A DNA stretch of 64,000 nucleotides. Source: DATKRB01 sp036501425. Its GTDB lineage: Bacteria; Actinomycetota; Acidimicrobiia; Acidimicrobiales; RAAP-2. Below are positions 22,091 to 31,293 of this stretch, one piece after another. The stretch is taken from assembly GCA_036501425.1 (NCBI GenBank), contig DASYAI010000073.1, positions 11,512-75,511 on the forward strand, read 5' to 3'. The notes under the pieces are model-generated. The model saw only the letters and a list, made by a program, of their open reading frames with translations, did no database searches and was not told the origin of the DNA. Position numbers and translations under genes: made by a program. How positions within the stretch are numbered: position 1 is the stretch's first letter; each line of letters begins with the position of its first letter.

Positions 22091-24412
22091 ATGATCCACG
22101 CCCTTGTTGCGGAAGGGGGGTACCAAGCCTTCCACCTGGGTGGTTCGGACTGGGCCTGGCTGGTCGTCGCCATGGTGGCCGGGCTGGTCGGCATCGTCGC
22201 CGGCCTGCTCCTCGCCCGCAACGTGCTCCAGGCCGACCAGGGCACCGTCAAGATGCGCGAGATCGCCGCGTCCATCCAAGAGGGTGCCGAGGCGTTCTTG
22301 AAGCGCCAGTTCCGGACCATCTTGATCATCGTGGTGCCGCTGGCCGTCCTCATCTTCTTCACCGCGACCAAGGTCACCCGGCCCGACAACACGGTGGCCC
22401 TGAACTTCGGGGAGGCCGGGCTCTACCGGGTCATCTGCTTCCTGTTCGGCGCCGCCTTCTCGGGCCTCACCGGCTTCATCGGGATGAGCATCGCCGTGCG
22501 CGGCAACGTGCGCACCGCGGCGGCGGCGTCGCGCGGCGGGGGCATGAAGGGCGCCCTGCAGGTCGCCTTCCGCACCGGAGCGGTGACCGGGATGCTGTGC
22601 GTGGGCCTGGGGCTCCTGGGGGCCACCGCCATCGTCATCATCTTCCAGAACTCGGCGACCGCGGTCCTGATCGGCTTCGCGTTCGGCGCGTCGCTGCTCG
22701 CCCTGTTCATGCGGGTCGGCGGCGGCATCTTCACCAAGGCGGCCGACGTCGGGGCCGACCTGGTCGGCAAGGTGGAGGCCGGCATCCCCGAGGACGATCC
22801 TCGCAACGCGGCGACGATCGCCGACAACGTGGGCGACAACGTCGGGGACTGCGCCGGCATGGCGGCCGACCTCTTCGAGTCCTACGAGATCACCATCATC
22901 TCGTCGCTCATCTTGGGCTACGAGGCGTTCCGGACGATCCACCACAACCCGACGCCGGCCGTGCTGTACCCGCTGATCGTCCCGGCCATCGGCATCTTCG
23001 CCTCGCTGGTCGGCGTGCTCCTGGTCCGCGCCCGTGACCAGGACCGCAACGCCCTCACGCCCATCAACCGGGGCTTCTGGACGGCCGCGCTGCTGACGGT
23101 CATTGGGGCGTTCTTCGTCGCCCAGTACTACGTGCACGACCTGAAGGTGTTCTGGGCGGTGCTCACCGGGGTGGTGCTCTCGCTGGTGGCGAGCCAGATC
23201 ACTGAGCAGTTCACCTCCACCGAGCGCTCGCCGGTACGCGAGATCGCCGAGTCGGCCCGCACCGGTCCCGCCACCACCGTCCTGTCGGGTATCGCCATCG
23301 GCCTCGAGTCCTCGGTCTGGGCGATCATCGCCATCGCCATCGCCATCGGGGTGGCGGTCGGCCTGGGCGGGGGCAACATCGAGCTGTCCCTCTACCTGGT
23401 GGCGCTCATCGGCATCGGGTTGCTGGCCACCACCGGCATGATCGTCTCCGAGGACAGCTTCGGCCCGGTGTCGGACAACGCGGCCGGGGTGGCCGAGATG
23501 TCCGGCGAGTTCACCGGCGAGGCGGAGCGGGTCATGGTCAGCCTCGACGCGGTGGGCAACACCACCAAGGCCATCACCAAGGGCGTGGCGATCGGCTCGG
23601 CGGTCATCGCCGCGGTGGCGCTGTTCGCGTCGTTCATCGAGACCGTCGGGTCACAGCTGCACCTGCCCACCAACGGGCTGTTCACCAACCATCTGACCCA
23701 GATCAACGTCAGCAACCCGACCACCTTCATCGGCCTGCTGATCGGCGGCTCGGTGGCCTTCTTGTTCTCGGCCCTGGCCATCCGGGCGGTCGGGCGGTCG
23801 GCCGGCACCGTCGTCCAAGAGGTGCGACGCCAGTTCCGCGAGCACCCCGGGATCATGGACTACTCCGAAAAGCCCGAGTACGGGCGGGTGATCTCCATCT
23901 GCACCGCCGCCGCCCAGCGCGAGCTGGCGACCCCGGCGCTCCTGGCCATCCTCACGCCGGTGATCGTGGGCTTCGGCATCAACTACCTCGCGCTCGGGGC
24001 CTTTCTGGCGGCGGCCATCCTCACCGGCCAGCTGATGGCGAACACCCTCTCGAACTCGGGCGGGGCGTGGGACAACGCCAAGAAGTTCATCGAGGACGGC
24101 CACGAGGGCGGGAAGGGATCCGAAGCCCACAAGGCGGCGGTGATCGGCGACACGGTGGGCGACCCGTTCAAGGACACCGCCGGGCCGGCGCTGAACCCGC
24201 TGATCAAGGTGATGAACCTGGTGTCGCTGCTCATCCTGCCGGCGGTGATCACGCTGCGCCACAACACCGGCGCCCGCCTGGCCATCGCCGCCGCCGCCCT
24301 GGTCGTGCTGCTGGCCGCGGTGGCGTTCTCCAAGCGCCGGACCGAGGGCGTCGCCGGAAGCGAGCCGGTGGTCGTCGAGACGGCCACCCCGGTGGCGAGC
24401 CACGTCGACTGA
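22091..24412 (+). CDS. hppA: Membrane H+-translocating pyrophosphatase, K+-independent type
   Basis: 773 residues with about 16 membrane helices. Pyrophosphate-binding motifs are AADVGADLVGKVEAGIPEDD, the DNVGDNVGDCAGMAADLFESY block and a late GDTVGDPFKDTAGPALNPL. The enzyme couples PPi hydrolysis to H+ (or Na+) export. In the diagnostic segment the sequence is GNTTKAITKG. Lysine there marks the K+-independent subclass, where K+-dependent enzymes have alanine (established knowledge). The ATG at 22091 is preceded by an AGG-containing Shine-Dalgarno. It removes PPi made by the many biosynthetic enzymes encoded nearby, and stores the energy as ion gradient. Confidence 0.95.
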   Translation: MIHALVAEGGYQAFHLGGSDWAWLVVAMVAGLVGIVAGLLLARNVLQADQGTVKMREIAASIQEGAEAFLKRQFRTILIIVVPLAVLIFFTATKVTRPDNTVALNFGEAGLYRVICFLFGAAFSGLTGFIGMSIAVRGNVRTAAAASRGGGMKGALQVAFRTGAVTGMLCVGLGLLGATAIVIIFQNSATAVLIGFAFGASLLALFMRVGGGIFTKAADVGADLVGKVEAGIPEDDPRNAATIADNVGDNVGDCAGMAADLFESYEITIISSLILGYEAFRTIHHNPTPAVLYPLIVPAIGIFASLVGVLLVRARDQDRNALTPINRGFWTAALLTVIGAFFVAQYYVHDLKVFWAVLTGVVLSLVASQITEQFTSTERSPVREIAESARTGPATTVLSGIAIGLESSVWAIIAIAIAIGVAVGLGGGNIELSLYLVALIGIGLLATTGMIVSEDSFGPVSDNAAGVAEMSGEFTGEAERVMVSLDAVGNTTKAITKGVAIGSAVIAAVALFASFIETVGSQLHLPTNGLFTNHLTQINVSNPTTFIGLLIGGSVAFLFSALAIRAVGRSAGTVVQEVRRQFREHPGIMDYSEKPEYGRVISICTAAAQRELATPALLAILTPVIVGFGINYLALGAFLAAAILTGQLMANTLSNSGGAWDNAKKFIEDGHEGGKGSEAHKAAVIGDTVGDPFKDTAGPALNPLIKVMNLVSLLILPAVITLRHNTGARLAIAAAALVVLLAAVAFSKRRTEGVAGSEPVVVETATPVASHVD

Positions 24413-24416
24413 ACCG

Positions 24417-24465
24417 GCCGGGACCCGGTCCCGGGTCGGCGCTCGGGGGGTCCCGGGACCCGGCG
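24417..24465 (+). terminator. GC-rich inverted repeats after hppA
   Basis: CCGGGACCC near 24419 can pair with GGGTCCCGG about 20 bases later, and other nested pairings are possible. No T-run follows. It is a probable transcription end in the gap before topA. Confidence 0.35.
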
Positions 24466-24479
24466 GGGAGGGGGCGCTC

Positions 24480-24509
24480 TTGACACGGACCATGGGTTGC
24501 CTTCAGCCT
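24480..24509 (+). promoter_or_regulatory. Candidate topA promoter
   Basis: A consensus TTGACA (24480-24485) is followed after 18 bases by CAGCCT, close to the TAGCCT hexamers used elsewhere. It implies a leader of about 105 bases before the GTG at 24622. Confidence 0.4.
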
Positions 24510-24621
24510 GGCGGCACTATGACATTTCGATCCGTCCCGGCCGGCGGTGCGCCGGGCGTGGGGCCGGAGCGCCGTGCCGGGGCCCGGTGGGGTCAGGGGT
24601 TCGCGAAGCCCCGGTGCGGCC

Positions 24622-27528
24622 GTGGGTAAGGCCCTGGTCATCGTCGAGTCGCCGGCCAAGGCGCGCACGATCGGCGGCATGCTGGGCGCCGACTTCATCG
24701 TCGAGTCCTCCATCGGCCACATCCGGGACCTGCCCCGGGGGGCCGACGAGGTGCCGGCCGCCTACAAGGGCGAGGACTGGGCCCGCCTCGGCGTCGACGT
24801 GGACAACGGGTTCAAGCCGCTCTACGTGGTCTCGAGCGAGAAGAAGTCGGTCGTGGCCAACCTGAAGCGGCTGCTCAAGACGGCCGACGAGCTCTACCTG
24901 GCGACGGACGAGGACCGCGAGGGCGAGTCCATCGCCTGGCACCTCTACGAGGTGCTCTCGCCCCGTATCCCGGTCAAGCGCATGGTCTTCCACGAGATCA
25001 CCCCGGCGGCCATCGGGCGGGCGGTCGAGGAGTGGCGGGAGCTCGACCGGCGGTTGGTCGACGCGCAAGAGGCCCGCCGGATCCTCGACCGGCTCTACGG
25101 GTACGAGGTCTCGCCGGTGCTGTGGCGCAAGGTCATGCCGCGGCTCTCGGCCGGGCGGGTCCAGAGCGTCGCCACCCGGATGGTCGTCGAGCGCGAGCGG
25201 GCCCGCATGCACTTCCGCTCGGCCAGCTGGTGGGGGGTGGAGGGGACGTTCGCCTCACCGGCCCCGAGCACCTCGGCCCAGCGGGCGGGAGAGCCGGCGA
25301 GCTTCGGGGCCTCGCTCGCCTCGGTGGCCGGCACCGCCCTGGCAAGCGGGCGGGACTTCGACGAGCTGGGCGCCCAGAGCCACCCGGGCCAGGTGCGGGT
25401 GCTGGCCGAGGAGGAGGCCGCCGCCCTGGCGTCCGGGCTCGTCGGGCAGGAGTTTTCGGTCACAGCGGTCACCGAGCGGCCCTACCGGCGCTCGCCGGCC
25501 GCCCCGTTCATGACCTCGACGCTCCAGCAGGAGGCCGGGCGCAAGCTCCGCTTCAGCTCGCAGCGGGCCATGCAGGTGGCCCAGCGCCTCTACGAGCAGG
25601 GCTGGATCACCTACATGCGGACCGACTCGACCACGCTCTCCGACGAGGCGCTGTCGGCCGCCCGGAGCCAGGCGACCGCCCTGTACGGGACCGAGTACGT
25701 GCCCCCCAACCCCCGCCGCTACGAGCGCAAGGTGAAGAACGCCCAAGAGGCCCACGAGGCCATCCGGCCGGCGGGCACCGCCTTCCGGACCCTCGACGAG
25801 GCGGGTGCCAGCCTGCACGGCGACGAGCTCCGGCTCTACGAGCTGATCTGGAAGCGCACGGTCGCGTCGCAGATGGCCGACGCCACCGGCACGAGCGCCC
25901 AGGTGCGCCTGGGCGCCGTGGCGCCCCCCGCCGCCGGGTCCCTGGCCGGGTCGCCGGTCGAGTTCGCGGCCAGCGGTCGGGTGATCACCTTCCCCGGGTT
26001 CCTGCGGGCGTACGTCGAGGGCGAGGACGACCCCGACGCCGAGCTCGCCGACCGCGAGGTGGTGCTGCCGCGGCTCGCCGTCGGCGACCGGGTGACGCCC
26101 ATCGCCTTCGAGCCGGGGTCGCACGCCACCCAGCCGCCGGCCCGCTACACCGAGGCGTCACTGGTCAAGGCCATGGAGGAGCTGGGGGTCGGGCGCCCCT
26201 CCACCTACGCCAGCGTGATCGCCACCATCCTCGACCGGGGCTACGTGTGGAAGAAGGGCACGGCGCTGGTCCCCAGCTTCACTGCGTTCGCGGTGGTCGC
26301 CCTGTTGGAGCGCTACTTCGGCGACCTGGTGGACTACGGCTTCACCGCCGCCATGGAAGACGACCTCGATGACATCGCCAACGGTCGGGGCGAGGCCCTG
26401 CCGTGGCTCAGCCGGTTCTACTTCGGCAACGGCCTCGTCGCCGGTCCCGGCGCCGGCGCCACGACCAACGGCGGCACCAGTAACGGCGCCACGACCAACG
26501 GCGGCACCACCAACGGCGGCACCGCCACGACCACCGGGGGCGCCGCCGGGACCACGGACGGTACCGGGCAGCTGGGCCTGAAGGCGGCGGTTGCGACCCA
26601 CCTGGGGGAGATCGACGCCCGCGAGATCAACTCCATCCCCCTCGGGGTCGACCACGACGGGGCCGAGATCGTGGTCCGGGTCGGCCGCTACGGGCCGTAC
26701 CTCCAGCGGGGCGAGGAGCGGGCCTCGATCCCCGACGACCTGGCGCCCGACGAGCTGACCATCGACCGGGCCGAAGAGCTGCTCGCCGCCCCGTCCAACG
26801 ACCGCGTGCTGGGCAACGATCCCGAGACCGGGCTGCCGGTGGCGGTCCGCGCCGGGCGCTTCGGGCCGTACGTCCAGCTCGGCGACGCGGGCGAGGGAGC
26901 GGCGCGCCCCCGCACGGCGTCGCTCTTCGCGACTATGACGCCGGCCGCCCTCACCCTCGAGCAGGCCCTGGACCTCCTGCGCATCCCGCGCAAGGTCGGT
27001 GACGACCCGGCAACGGGCGAGGAGATCGTGGCGCACAACGGGCGCTTCGGCCCGTACCTCAAGCGGGGGACCGACACCCGCAGCCTCGAGTCCGAGGAGC
27101 AGCTGCTGACGGTGAGCCTCGACGAGGCGCTCGCCGTGTTCGCACAGCCCAAGACCCGCCGGGGCCGTCAGGCCGCCGGCCCGTTGAAGGAGCTCGGGGC
27201 CGACCCCGCCTCGGGGGCCCCGGTAGTGCTGCGCGAGGGCCGGTTCGGCCCCTATGTCACCGACGGCACCACCAACGCGTCGCTGCGCAAGGGCGACGAC
27301 GTCGAGACCATCGACATCGAGCGGGCGGCCGAGCTCCTGGCCGACCGCCGCGCCGCCGCCCCCGCCGGTCGCCGCCGTGCCACCAAGGCGACCAAGAAGG
27401 CCGCCAAGGCGACCAAGACGACGAAGAAGGCCACCAAGACGACCGGCGCGGCCAAAAAAGCCGCCAAGACGACCAGGGCATCGAAGGCCACCTCCGCGAC
27501 GAAGGCGACTCCGCCAGCGGAGCAGTGA
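24622..27528 (+). CDS. topA: DNA topoisomerase I with lysine-rich tail
   Basis: About 968 residues. The TOPRIM domain opens with LVIVESPAKA and contains the acidic TDEDREGES. The catalytic tyrosine is in GWITYMRTDSTTLSDE. Type IA topoisomerase I relaxes negative supercoils. No tetracysteine zinc fingers are present. Instead the C-terminal part has three repeats of the actinobacterial type with GRFGPYV/GRYGPYL. The final ~55 residues are a Lys/Ala/Thr tail that aids processive DNA binding in this phylum. A low-complexity Gly/Thr/Asn/Ala segment encoded at 26450-26570 separates core and C-terminal repeats and looks like a recent expansion. GTG 24622 begins the conserved sequence. The stop overlaps tmk. 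Confidence 0.95.
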   Translation: MGKALVIVESPAKARTIGGMLGADFIVESSIGHIRDLPRGADEVPAAYKGEDWARLGVDVDNGFKPLYVVSSEKKSVVANLKRLLKTADELYLATDEDREGESIAWHLYEVLSPRIPVKRMVFHEITPAAIGRAVEEWRELDRRLVDAQEARRILDRLYGYEVSPVLWRKVMPRLSAGRVQSVATRMVVERERARMHFRSASWWGVEGTFASPAPSTSAQRAGEPASFGASLASVAGTALASGRDFDELGAQSHPGQVRVLAEEEAAALASGLVGQEFSVTAVTERPYRRSPAAPFMTSTLQQEAGRKLRFSSQRAMQVAQRLYEQGWITYMRTDSTTLSDEALSAARSQATALYGTEYVPPNPRRYERKVKNAQEAHEAIRPAGTAFRTLDEAGASLHGDELRLYELIWKRTVASQMADATGTSAQVRLGAVAPPAAGSLAGSPVEFAASGRVITFPGFLRAYVEGEDDPDAELADREVVLPRLAVGDRVTPIAFEPGSHATQPPARYTEASLVKAMEELGVGRPSTYASVIATILDRGYVWKKGTALVPSFTAFAVVALLERYFGDLVDYGFTAAMEDDLDDIANGRGEALPWLSRFYFGNGLVAGPGAGATTNGGTSNGATTNGGTTNGGTATTTGGAAGTTDGTGQLGLKAAVATHLGEIDAREINSIPLGVDHDGAEIVVRVGRYGPYLQRGEERASIPDDLAPDELTIDRAEELLAAPSNDRVLGNDPETGLPVAVRAGRFGPYVQLGDAGEGAARPRTASLFATMTPAALTLEQALDLLRIPRKVGDDPATGEEIVAHNGRFGPYLKRGTDTRSLESEEQLLTVSLDEALAVFAQPKTRRGRQAAGPLKELGADPASGAPVVLREGRFGPYVTDGTTNASLRKGDDVETIDIERAAELLADRRAAAPAGRRRATKATKKAAKATKTTKKATKTTGAAKKAAKTTRASKATSATKATPPAEQ
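26450..26570 (+). repeat. Degenerate 15/30-base repeats in topA (Gly/Thr/Asn linker)
   Basis: Copies of ACGACCAACGGCGGCACC and related units encode a Gly, Thr, Asn and Ala run. It is in frame and sits between the catalytic core and the C-terminal repeats. Confidence 0.75.
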
Positions 27529-28172
27529 ACGACCGGCTTCCCCGGGCGCCCGGGCGCCTGATCGCGCTCGAGGGGATTGACGGGTGCGGGAAGTCCACCC
27601 AAGCCGAGCGGTTGGCCCGGGCCACCGGTGCCCTGTTGACCTTCGAGCCCGGGGACACCGCGCTGGGTCACCGGATCCGCCAGCTGGTGCTGGGCTCGTC
27701 GCCCGGCGAGGGGCCGGTGCCGCGCGCCGAGGCCCTGCTGCTGGCGGCCGACCGCGCCCAGCACCTGGCCGAGGTGGTGGCCCCGGCGCTCGAGGCGGGC
27801 CGCTGGGTCGTCAGCGACCGCTTTTCGGGATCCACGCTCGCCTACCAGGGCTGGGGTCACGGGCTCGACGGCTCGGGCCTGCGCGACGTCGTCGACTGGG
27901 CGGCCACCGGCCGCTGGCCCGACCTGTCGGTCCTCGTCGAGGTGCCGCTCGAGCTGGCGGCGGAGCGGATGGCACGGAGTAGGCCCGATCGGCTCGAAGC
28001 CCTGGGCGACGACTTCCGGGCCCGGGTCGCCGACGGTTTCCGGCGGCTGGCCGCCGAGGATCCCGCCGGCTGGCTGGTGGTCGACGGGTCGGGCCCCGTC
28101 GACCAGGTCGCAGTGGCGATCGCGCAGGGTGTTCGCCACCGGCTCGGCTGGCCCGGACCGGCGGTCGGGTGA
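27525..28172 (+). CDS. tmk: Thymidylate kinase
   Basis: 215 residues. The P-loop is EGIDGCGKST at about residues 16-25, the DR(F/Y) motif is VVSDRFSGSTLAYQG, and the remaining fold ends with LVVDGSGPVDQVA. It phosphorylates dTMP to dTDP for DNA synthesis in the cytosol. The GTG at 27525 overlaps the topA stop by 4 bases, and the gene's own stop overlaps the start of holB in the same way. The three genes topA-tmk-holB therefore form a translationally coupled replication operon, an arrangement seen in other actinobacteria. Confidence 0.93.
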   Translation: MNDRLPRAPGRLIALEGIDGCGKSTQAERLARATGALLTFEPGDTALGHRIRQLVLGSSPGEGPVPRAEALLLAADRAQHLAEVVAPALEAGRWVVSDRFSGSTLAYQGWGHGLDGSGLRDVVDWAATGRWPDLSVLVEVPLELAAERMARSRPDRLEALGDDFRARVADGFRRLAAEDPAGWLVVDGSGPVDQVAVAIAQGVRHRLGWPGPAVG

Positions 28173-29275
28173 GCGGCGTGACCGTCCCGACGCCGTCTCG
28201 GATCGCCCCGGGGGCGGCGTCGCTCTTCGACGAGGTCGTCGGTCAGCCGGAGGCGGTGGCCGTCCTGCGGCGGGCGGCCGGATCGCCGGTGCACGCCTAC
28301 CTGTTCGTCGGCCACCGGTCGGCGACCGGCCCGGCGGCCCGCGGGTTCGCCGCCGCGCTCCTGTGCCCCCGAGGTGGCTGCGGCACGTGCCGCAGCTGCC
28401 GCCGGGCCCTGGCCGGGACCCATCCGGACTTGGTCGTCATGGCCCGGACCGGGGCGGCGCTGGGAGTCGACGAAGCCCGCCGGCTGGTCTCGCTCGCCCA
28501 GCGGCGCCCGCTCGAGGCGGCCCGGCAGGTCCTGGTCGTCGAGGACGTCCACCTGGCCCAGCGGGCCGCCCCGGCCTTGTTGAAGACGATCGAGGAGCCC
28601 CCCGGGCCGACGGTGTTCGTGTTGCTGGCCGAGGAGATCCCCCCTGAGCTGGGGACCGTCGCCAGCCGGTGCGCGGTGGTCCGATTCCCGCCGGTCCCGC
28701 GGGGCGTGATGGTCGAGTGGCTGGTCGCGTCGGGCGTGGACCCCGACCTGGCGGCGGCGGTGGCGGAGGGCTCGGGAGGCGACGTCGACCGGGCCCGGCT
28801 GCTGGTGGACGACACCGGATACGCCGCGCGGCTCGAGCTGTGGCGCTCCCTTCCGGCCCGGATCACCGGCAGCGGGTCGGTGGTGGCCGAGCTGGCCGAC
28901 GCGGTGCTCGCGGCCGCCGAGTCGGCGCTCGAGCCCCTGCGCTCCCGGCACGCCGAGCAGCTGGCCGCCCTGCAGGCGGAGGCCGAGTCGCTCGGGGAGC
29001 GGGCCGTACCCGGCCGCAAGGAGGTGGTCGACCGCCAGCACCGCGAGGAGCGGCGGTGGCGGACCCACGAGCTGCGGGTCGGGCTGGGCGTCTTGGCCCG
29101 CGCCTACCGAGACCGCATGGCCGCGGCGGTCGCCGGCGACCATCCGGCCGCGGTCCCCGGGTACCAGCGGGCTATCGAGCTCATCGGGGACGCCACGGCA
29201 TCGCTCGAGCACAACCCCAACGAGACCCTGCTGCTGCAGGCGTTGCTGGTCCGGTTGGGCTCGATCGGCGATTGA
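28169..29275 (+). CDS. holB: DNA polymerase III subunit delta prime
   Basis: 368 residues. FDEVVGQPEAVAVLRRAA opens the AAA+ domain. The P-loop is degenerate (GHRSATGPA, without GKT), as expected for the non-hydrolysing delta prime subunit of the clamp loader. A four-cysteine zinc module CPRGGCGTCRSC follows. The sensor region reads VLVVEDVHLAQRAAPALLKTIEEPP and SRCAVVRFPP. A long helical C-terminal part (about 215-368) contains charged coiled segments. It helps load the sliding clamp at replication forks. The next feature downstream is a tRNA gene on the same strand. Confidence 0.9.
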   Translation: MSGVTVPTPSRIAPGAASLFDEVVGQPEAVAVLRRAAGSPVHAYLFVGHRSATGPAARGFAAALLCPRGGCGTCRSCRRALAGTHPDLVVMARTGAALGVDEARRLVSLAQRRPLEAARQVLVVEDVHLAQRAAPALLKTIEEPPGPTVFVLLAEEIPPELGTVASRCAVVRFPPVPRGVMVEWLVASGVDPDLAAAVAEGSGGDVDRARLLVDDTGYAARLELWRSLPARITGSGSVVAELADAVLAAAESALEPLRSRHAEQLAALQAEAESLGERAVPGRKEVVDRQHREERRWRTHELRVGLGVLARAYRDRMAAAVAGDHPAAVPGYQRAIELIGDATASLEHNPNETLLLQALLVRLGSIGD

Positions 29276-29316
29276 TCGTCGGCACCGCTCGTTCCGCCAG
29301 CTCAGGGGCCATCGGT

Positions 29317-29322
29317 TAGCCT
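29317..29322 (+). promoter_or_regulatory. -10 (TAGCCT) of tRNA-Thr
   Basis: TAGCCT ends 13 bases before the mature tRNA 5' end, giving a leader of only a few bases. It is the same hexamer as in several protein-gene promoters here. Confidence 0.5.
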
Positions 29323-29335
29323 TGCGCGGTCGTCG

Positions 29336-29408
29336 GCCTGGGTAGCTCAGCTGGTAGAGCAGCGCACTCGTAATGCGCAGGTCAGGGGTTCGAATCCCCT
29401 CTCAGGCT
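29336..29408 (+). tRNA. tRNA-Thr (anticodon CGT)
   Basis: 73 bases fold as a standard cloverleaf. The acceptor GCCTGGG pairs with CTCAGGC with one G-T, the D arm has GCTC/GAGC, the anticodon stem is GCGCA/TGCGC around loop CTCGTAA, and the T arm is AGGGG-TTCGAAT-CCCCT. The anticodon CGT reads ACG. The CCA end is not encoded (TCCC follows). It lies between holB and a toxin-antitoxin pair. Confidence 0.95.
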
Positions 29409-29469
29409 CCCTTTTGGAGCGCAGCGGGCCCGTGGGCCCACGTTCGGCCCAACATCCCGGGGCTCGGAC

Positions 29470-29603
29470 GGTCCCGACCGAGTAGGCATGATTATGTCTA
29501 TTGAGTGGTATTAGCCCATTAAAAGTCAGATACATGACTACTCCGGATCCACTGGACGTGCGGTATCGGCCACGTAGCCACTATTCTGTCTACGGGAGGA
29601 GCC
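29470..29603 (+). promoter_or_regulatory. AT-rich promoter/operator region of hipBA
   Basis: This is one of the least GC-rich stretches in the window. It contains the inverted repeat AGTCA-gataca-TGACT (29524-29539), a -10-like TATTCT near 29582, and a GGGAGGAG Shine-Dalgarno just before the ATG at 29604. The inverted repeat is a candidate site for HipB autorepression. Confidence 0.45.
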
Positions 29604-29966
29604 ATGCAGGATGATGAGCTCGAGCAGGCACTCGGTGAGCGAGTCCGACAGCAGCGGTTCAACAAGGGGCTGACCCAGGTCGAGACCGCCGATCGGGCCA
29701 ACGTCTCACTCGGCGCGCTCAAGCACCTCGAGAGCGGCTCCGGAGCGACCGTGCGCACCCTGGTCCGGGTCCTCCGGGCGCTGGGCATCGACGACCCGCT
29801 CGGGGACGCCGTCGCTCCGGCACCCGAAGCCTTCAATCCCCTCGACCTCCTCGAAGCCCGTGAGCGGGCGGCCCGGGCGAAGCGACCACAGCGGGTGCGC
29901 CCGGCGCGCGACCCGGCGACGCCTCACCCGCCGCGTTCGGTCGAACGGGCGAGAGGCCCTCGGTGA
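29604..29966 (+). CDS. HipB-like XRE antitoxin/repressor
   Basis: 120 residues. Residues about 7-60 are an XRE-type helix-turn-helix: LGERVRQQRFNKGLTQVETADRAN, then the recognition helix in VSLGALKHLESGSGATVRTL. A basic Arg/Pro-rich tail follows. The family binds operator DNA and a HipA kinase toxin, neutralising it and repressing the operon. A strong GGGAGGAG precedes the ATG. The stop overlaps the following hipA start as GTGA, giving the antitoxin-first, coupled layout typical of hipBA. The long basic tail is unlike E. coli HipB and may contact DNA or the toxin. Confidence 0.8.
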   Translation: MQDDELEQALGERVRQQRFNKGLTQVETADRANVSLGALKHLESGSGATVRTLVRVLRALGIDDPLGDAVAPAPEAFNPLDLLEARERAARAKRPQRVRPARDPATPHPPRSVERARGPR

Positions 29967-31276
29967 GCTATCGACCCGCCGACGTCATCGAGGTTCGGGC
30001 CTGGGGCCGGCGGGTCGGCGCGGTGGCACTCAATCCGACCAGCGGCTGGTACGCCTTCGCGTACGACCGGGACTGGGTCCGCGGCGGCATCGAGCTGGCC
30101 CCGCTCTTCATGGGACTCCGTGAGCAGCCCTACGAGTTTCCCCGGCTGCGCCGCGAGACCTTCTACGGGCTCCCGCCCCTGCTCGCCGACTCGCTCCCCG
30201 ACAAGTTCGGCAACGCCCTCGTCGATGCCTGGATGGCCGAGCAGGGGGTGCGGCCCCAAGACATCACTCCGCTCGACCGCCTGGCCTACGCCGCCGATCG
30301 GGCCATGGGCGCGCTCGAATTCCGGCCGCCGGCGCGCGACGCAACAGCCGAGCGGCCCACGGCAGTGCAGCTGGCCGACCTGGTGCTCGCAGCCCGCGGT
30401 GCGGTGCGCGGCGAGTTCGTCGACGACGAGGCCACCCACGCCGCCCTCCAGCAGCTCATCTCGGTGGGGACGAGCGCCGGAGGAGCCCGAGCCAAGGCTG
30501 TGGTCGCGTTCAACCCCACCACCTTCCAGATCGACTCGGCTTACGGCGCGCCGGTCGAGGGCTTCGAGCAGTGGCTCATCAAGCTCGACGGGGTCAGCGG
30601 GTCGGGCATGGACGGCCACGGACCCGACCTCGGCGAGACGACCGGGTACGGGCGCATCGAGTACGCCTACAGCTTGATGGCCGGGGCGGCCGGGATCGAC
30701 ATGATGCCGTGCCAGCTCCTCGCCGAAGGGCCGCGCCGGCACTTCATGACCAAGCGCTTCGAGCGCGGGCCGGCCGGCGAGCGTCTCCACGTCATCTCGC
30801 TGTGCGGCCTGGCTCAGCTCGACTACAACCTGGTGGGGGCCCACAGCTACGACCAGTACCTCCAGAGCGCCAAGGCCCTCGGCCTCGGCCTGGACGAGAT
30901 CGTCGAGGCCTTCCGCCGCATGGTCTTCAACGTCATGGCGGTCAACAACGACGACCACACCAAGAACTTCGCCTTCTTGCGCGGCGCGGAGCCCGAATGG
31001 CGGCTCTCGCCGGCTTACGACGTCATGTATGCCTACAACCCCAACAACCAATGGATCTCGCGGCACCTCATGTCGGTCAACGGCAAGTTCGACCACATCG
31101 ACCTCGACGACATCTACCAGGTCGGCGAGCGCAACAACGTGCCGGGCTACCGACGGGTGGTGCGCGAGGTGCGCGCCGCGGTGGAGCGGTGGGCCGACTT
31201 CGCCGAGGAGTCCGGAGTCCCCGGCGAGGACATCAAGCGCATCGCTGCTGCGCACGGGCAGTTCGCTCCACGCTGA
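29963..31276 (+). CDS. hipA: HipA-like serine/threonine kinase toxin
   Basis: 437 residues, full HipA length. The N-terminal HipA coupling domain (about 8-115) contains LPPLLADSLPDKFGNALVD. The P-loop-like SVGTSAGGARAKAVV is at 167-181, the catalytic loop VNNDDHTKNFAFL at about 327-339, and the metal-binding Asp is in LSPAYDVM (about 348-355). All kinase elements look intact, so it is probably active. HipA toxins arrest growth by phosphorylating targets such as aminoacyl-tRNA synthetases (known for E. coli HipA and GltX); the target here is not known. Coupled start with the XRE gene. A methyltransferase gene starts 17 bases after its stop. Confidence 0.87.
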   Translation: MSYRPADVIEVRAWGRRVGAVALNPTSGWYAFAYDRDWVRGGIELAPLFMGLREQPYEFPRLRRETFYGLPPLLADSLPDKFGNALVDAWMAEQGVRPQDITPLDRLAYAADRAMGALEFRPPARDATAERPTAVQLADLVLAARGAVRGEFVDDEATHAALQQLISVGTSAGGARAKAVVAFNPTTFQIDSAYGAPVEGFEQWLIKLDGVSGSGMDGHGPDLGETTGYGRIEYAYSLMAGAAGIDMMPCQLLAEGPRRHFMTKRFERGPAGERLHVISLCGLAQLDYNLVGAHSYDQYLQSAKALGLGLDEIVEAFRRMVFNVMAVNNDDHTKNFAFLRGAEPEWRLSPAYDVMYAYNPNNQWISRHLMSVNGKFDHIDLDDIYQVGERNNVPGYRRVVREVRAAVERWADFAEESGVPGEDIKRIAAAHGQFAPR

Positions 31277-31293
31277 GAGGGGAGAATGAGCTC

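Noticed and set aside
29336..29408. tRNA-Thr as an integration site bounding a genomic island with hipBA
   Set aside because: I looked for a second copy of the tRNA 3' end (GGTTCGAATCCCC) downstream and found none in the window. There is no integrase gene, and GC beyond the hipB promoter is like that of the neighbours.
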